From: Chitinivibrionales bacterium
Lineage (GTDB): Bacteria > Fibrobacterota > Chitinivibrionia > Chitinivibrionales > JANQEN01
Direction of reading: 5' to 3'
Length of the DNA stretch: 7,406 nt
Assembly: GCA_030593665.1 (NCBI GenBank)
Contig: JAUVGS010000097.1
Span: 1 to 7,406, forward strand
In this document: piece by piece, positions 5,719 to 7,406 of the stretch
How the letters are laid out: the number at the start of each line of letters is the position of its first letter
Numbering within the stretch: the first letter of the stretch is position 1
Position numbers and translations under genes: made by a program
Notes under the pieces: model-generated
What the model saw: the letters and a program-made list of their open reading frames with translations, nothing else
What the model was told of the DNA's origin: nothing
Databases searched by the model: none

Positions 5719-6552
5719 ATGAATGCACAGATGTATTCACAAATAGACAAAAGAACATTTAACAGCTTCTGCAAACTTGTTTATGAAAAGTGCGGCATTA
5801 AACTGGGTGAGAAAAAAGAAGCTCTGGTAGCTGCCCGTGTTGCAAAGCGTATGAGGGCTCTTGATATAGATTCTCATAAAAAATATTTAAATTTTTTAAA
5901 TGCCGATGAAACCGGCGATGAGCTGATACGGTTTCTGGATGTCATCTCAACAAATGTTACCAGTTTTTACCGGGAACCCGAGCATTTTAACATTATGGAA
6001 AGAATAATTAAACAGTGGTTGAAAAACGGCAGGAGTAAGTTCCGGATATGGTGCGCAGCAGCATCCAGCGGAGAGGAACCATATACCATTGCTATGACAA
6101 TGCTTGAATCAACAAAGAATTATAATTGTGACATAAAGATACTTGCGACGGATATTTCAACAAAAATTCTTGGCATGGCAAAAGAAGGGATTTACAAAAA
6201 TGAAAAAACAAAGGGCATTCCTGCAAATTTACGCACGGCATATTTCTCAACCACGCAGAATACGGGAAACGTGAACAGTTATACGGTGAAACCGTCATTA
6301 AAGAAGGTTATCAGCTTCGCGCGGCTCAACCTTTCAGTTACGCCGTTTCCAATGAAAGGACCTTTTGATATGATATTCGTAAGGAATGTGATGATATATT
6401 TCGATAATACAGTAAGAAGCCGGTTACTTGAAGATGTTTACAGGCTTTTAGGGAATGGTGGATTTCTGTTCGTGGGACATGCCGAGAGTTTGACAGGGTC
6501 GCTCCATAACGGACTTAAAAAGTACTCGAATTCGGTGTATGTTAAAGGTTGA
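5719..6552 (+). CDS. cheR: Chemotaxis protein methyltransferase CheR
   Basis: This 277-residue protein has the normal length for CheR, which uses S-adenosylmethionine to methylate glutamates on chemoreceptors for adaptation. The N-terminal helical CheR domain spans about 8-75 (including CGIKLGEKKEALVAARVAKR, a receptor-binding region). Catalytic-domain motifs follow: STNVTSFYREPEHF (77-90), the SAM-binding IWCAAASSGEEPYTIAM (110-126), the acidic strand end ATDIS (143-147), VRNVMIYFD (221-229) and GGFLFVGHAESL (247-258). All are intact. The start is the weak point: ATG at 5719 has no good Shine-Dalgarno, and an in-frame ATG four codons later (5731) is no better; either leaves the domain complete. 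It follows the repeat element, so it may have its own promoter rather than being co-transcribed with the genes before it. No CheB is visible alongside. Confidence 0.96.
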   Translation: MNAQMYSQIDKRTFNSFCKLVYEKCGIKLGEKKEALVAARVAKRMRALDIDSHKKYLNFLNADETGDELIRFLDVISTNVTSFYREPEHFNIMERIIKQWLKNGRSKFRIWCAAASSGEEPYTIAMTMLESTKNYNCDIKILATDISTKILGMAKEGIYKNEKTKGIPANLRTAYFSTTQNTGNVNSYTVKPSLKKVISFARLNLSVTPFPMKGPFDMIFVRNVMIYFDNTVRSRLLEDVYRLLGNGGFLFVGHAESLTGSLHNGLKKYSNSVYVKG

Positions 6553-6606
6553 GTTGAGGAGTTGAAAAATCGTAGAAAATCAATATGGTGGATGTAAAAT
6601 CAATAG

Positions 6607-7406
<800 letters not shown>

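Overview
The window looks like an accessory-flavoured chemotaxis region from a motile, probably Gram-negative, moderately AT-rich bacterium. The cysteine-rich PAS chemoreceptor, the hybrid-type histidine kinase and the TA and dispersed-repeat debris would fit an anaerobe such as a member of Desulfobacterota or Planctomycetota. That assignment is an impression from gene style, not a demonstrated placement.

Layout, left to right. (1) 1-223: the 3' end of a forward gene cut by the window edge, with faint resemblance to a CheW-type beta-barrel strand pattern. (2) 293-831, reverse strand: a two-gene toxin-antitoxin-like module, a DUF4258 protein followed by a YgiT/MqsA-type zinc-finger protein, overlapping by ATGA. 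(3) 832-1050: an AT-rich intergenic stretch with a small GC-rich motif bracketed by 10-bp direct repeats. (4) 1051-1569: cheW, with a strong Shine-Dalgarno. (5) 1629-3992: a soluble methyl-accepting chemotaxis protein with three PAS repeats of exactly 120 residues, each carrying the same cysteine cluster, then HAMP-like helices and a signalling domain. It is interrupted by an in-frame TAA at codon 647. (6) 4016-4041: a perfect 10-bp hairpin. (7) 4078-5379: a divergent radical-SAM-like protein whose N-terminal cysteine cluster is CX2CX2C rather than the canonical CX3CX2C. (8) 5380-5718: a gene-free gap with a perfect 8-2-8 palindrome and a 140-bp dispersed-repeat-like element with 26-nt inverted ends. 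(9) 5719-6552: cheR. (10) 6634-window end: the N-terminal part of a GAF plus HisKA sensor kinase.

How they fit together. CheW couples receptors to the CheA kinase, the PAS receptor would sense an intracellular redox, metal or ligand signal, and CheR methylates receptors for adaptation. cheA, cheB and cheY are not in the window. The receptor's C-terminal acidic/aromatic tail could tether CheR, but the nonsense codon would remove both that tail and the returning helix of the signalling hairpin. Either this receptor is a recent pseudogene or the base is an error. The radical-SAM-like gene has no obvious link to chemotaxis.
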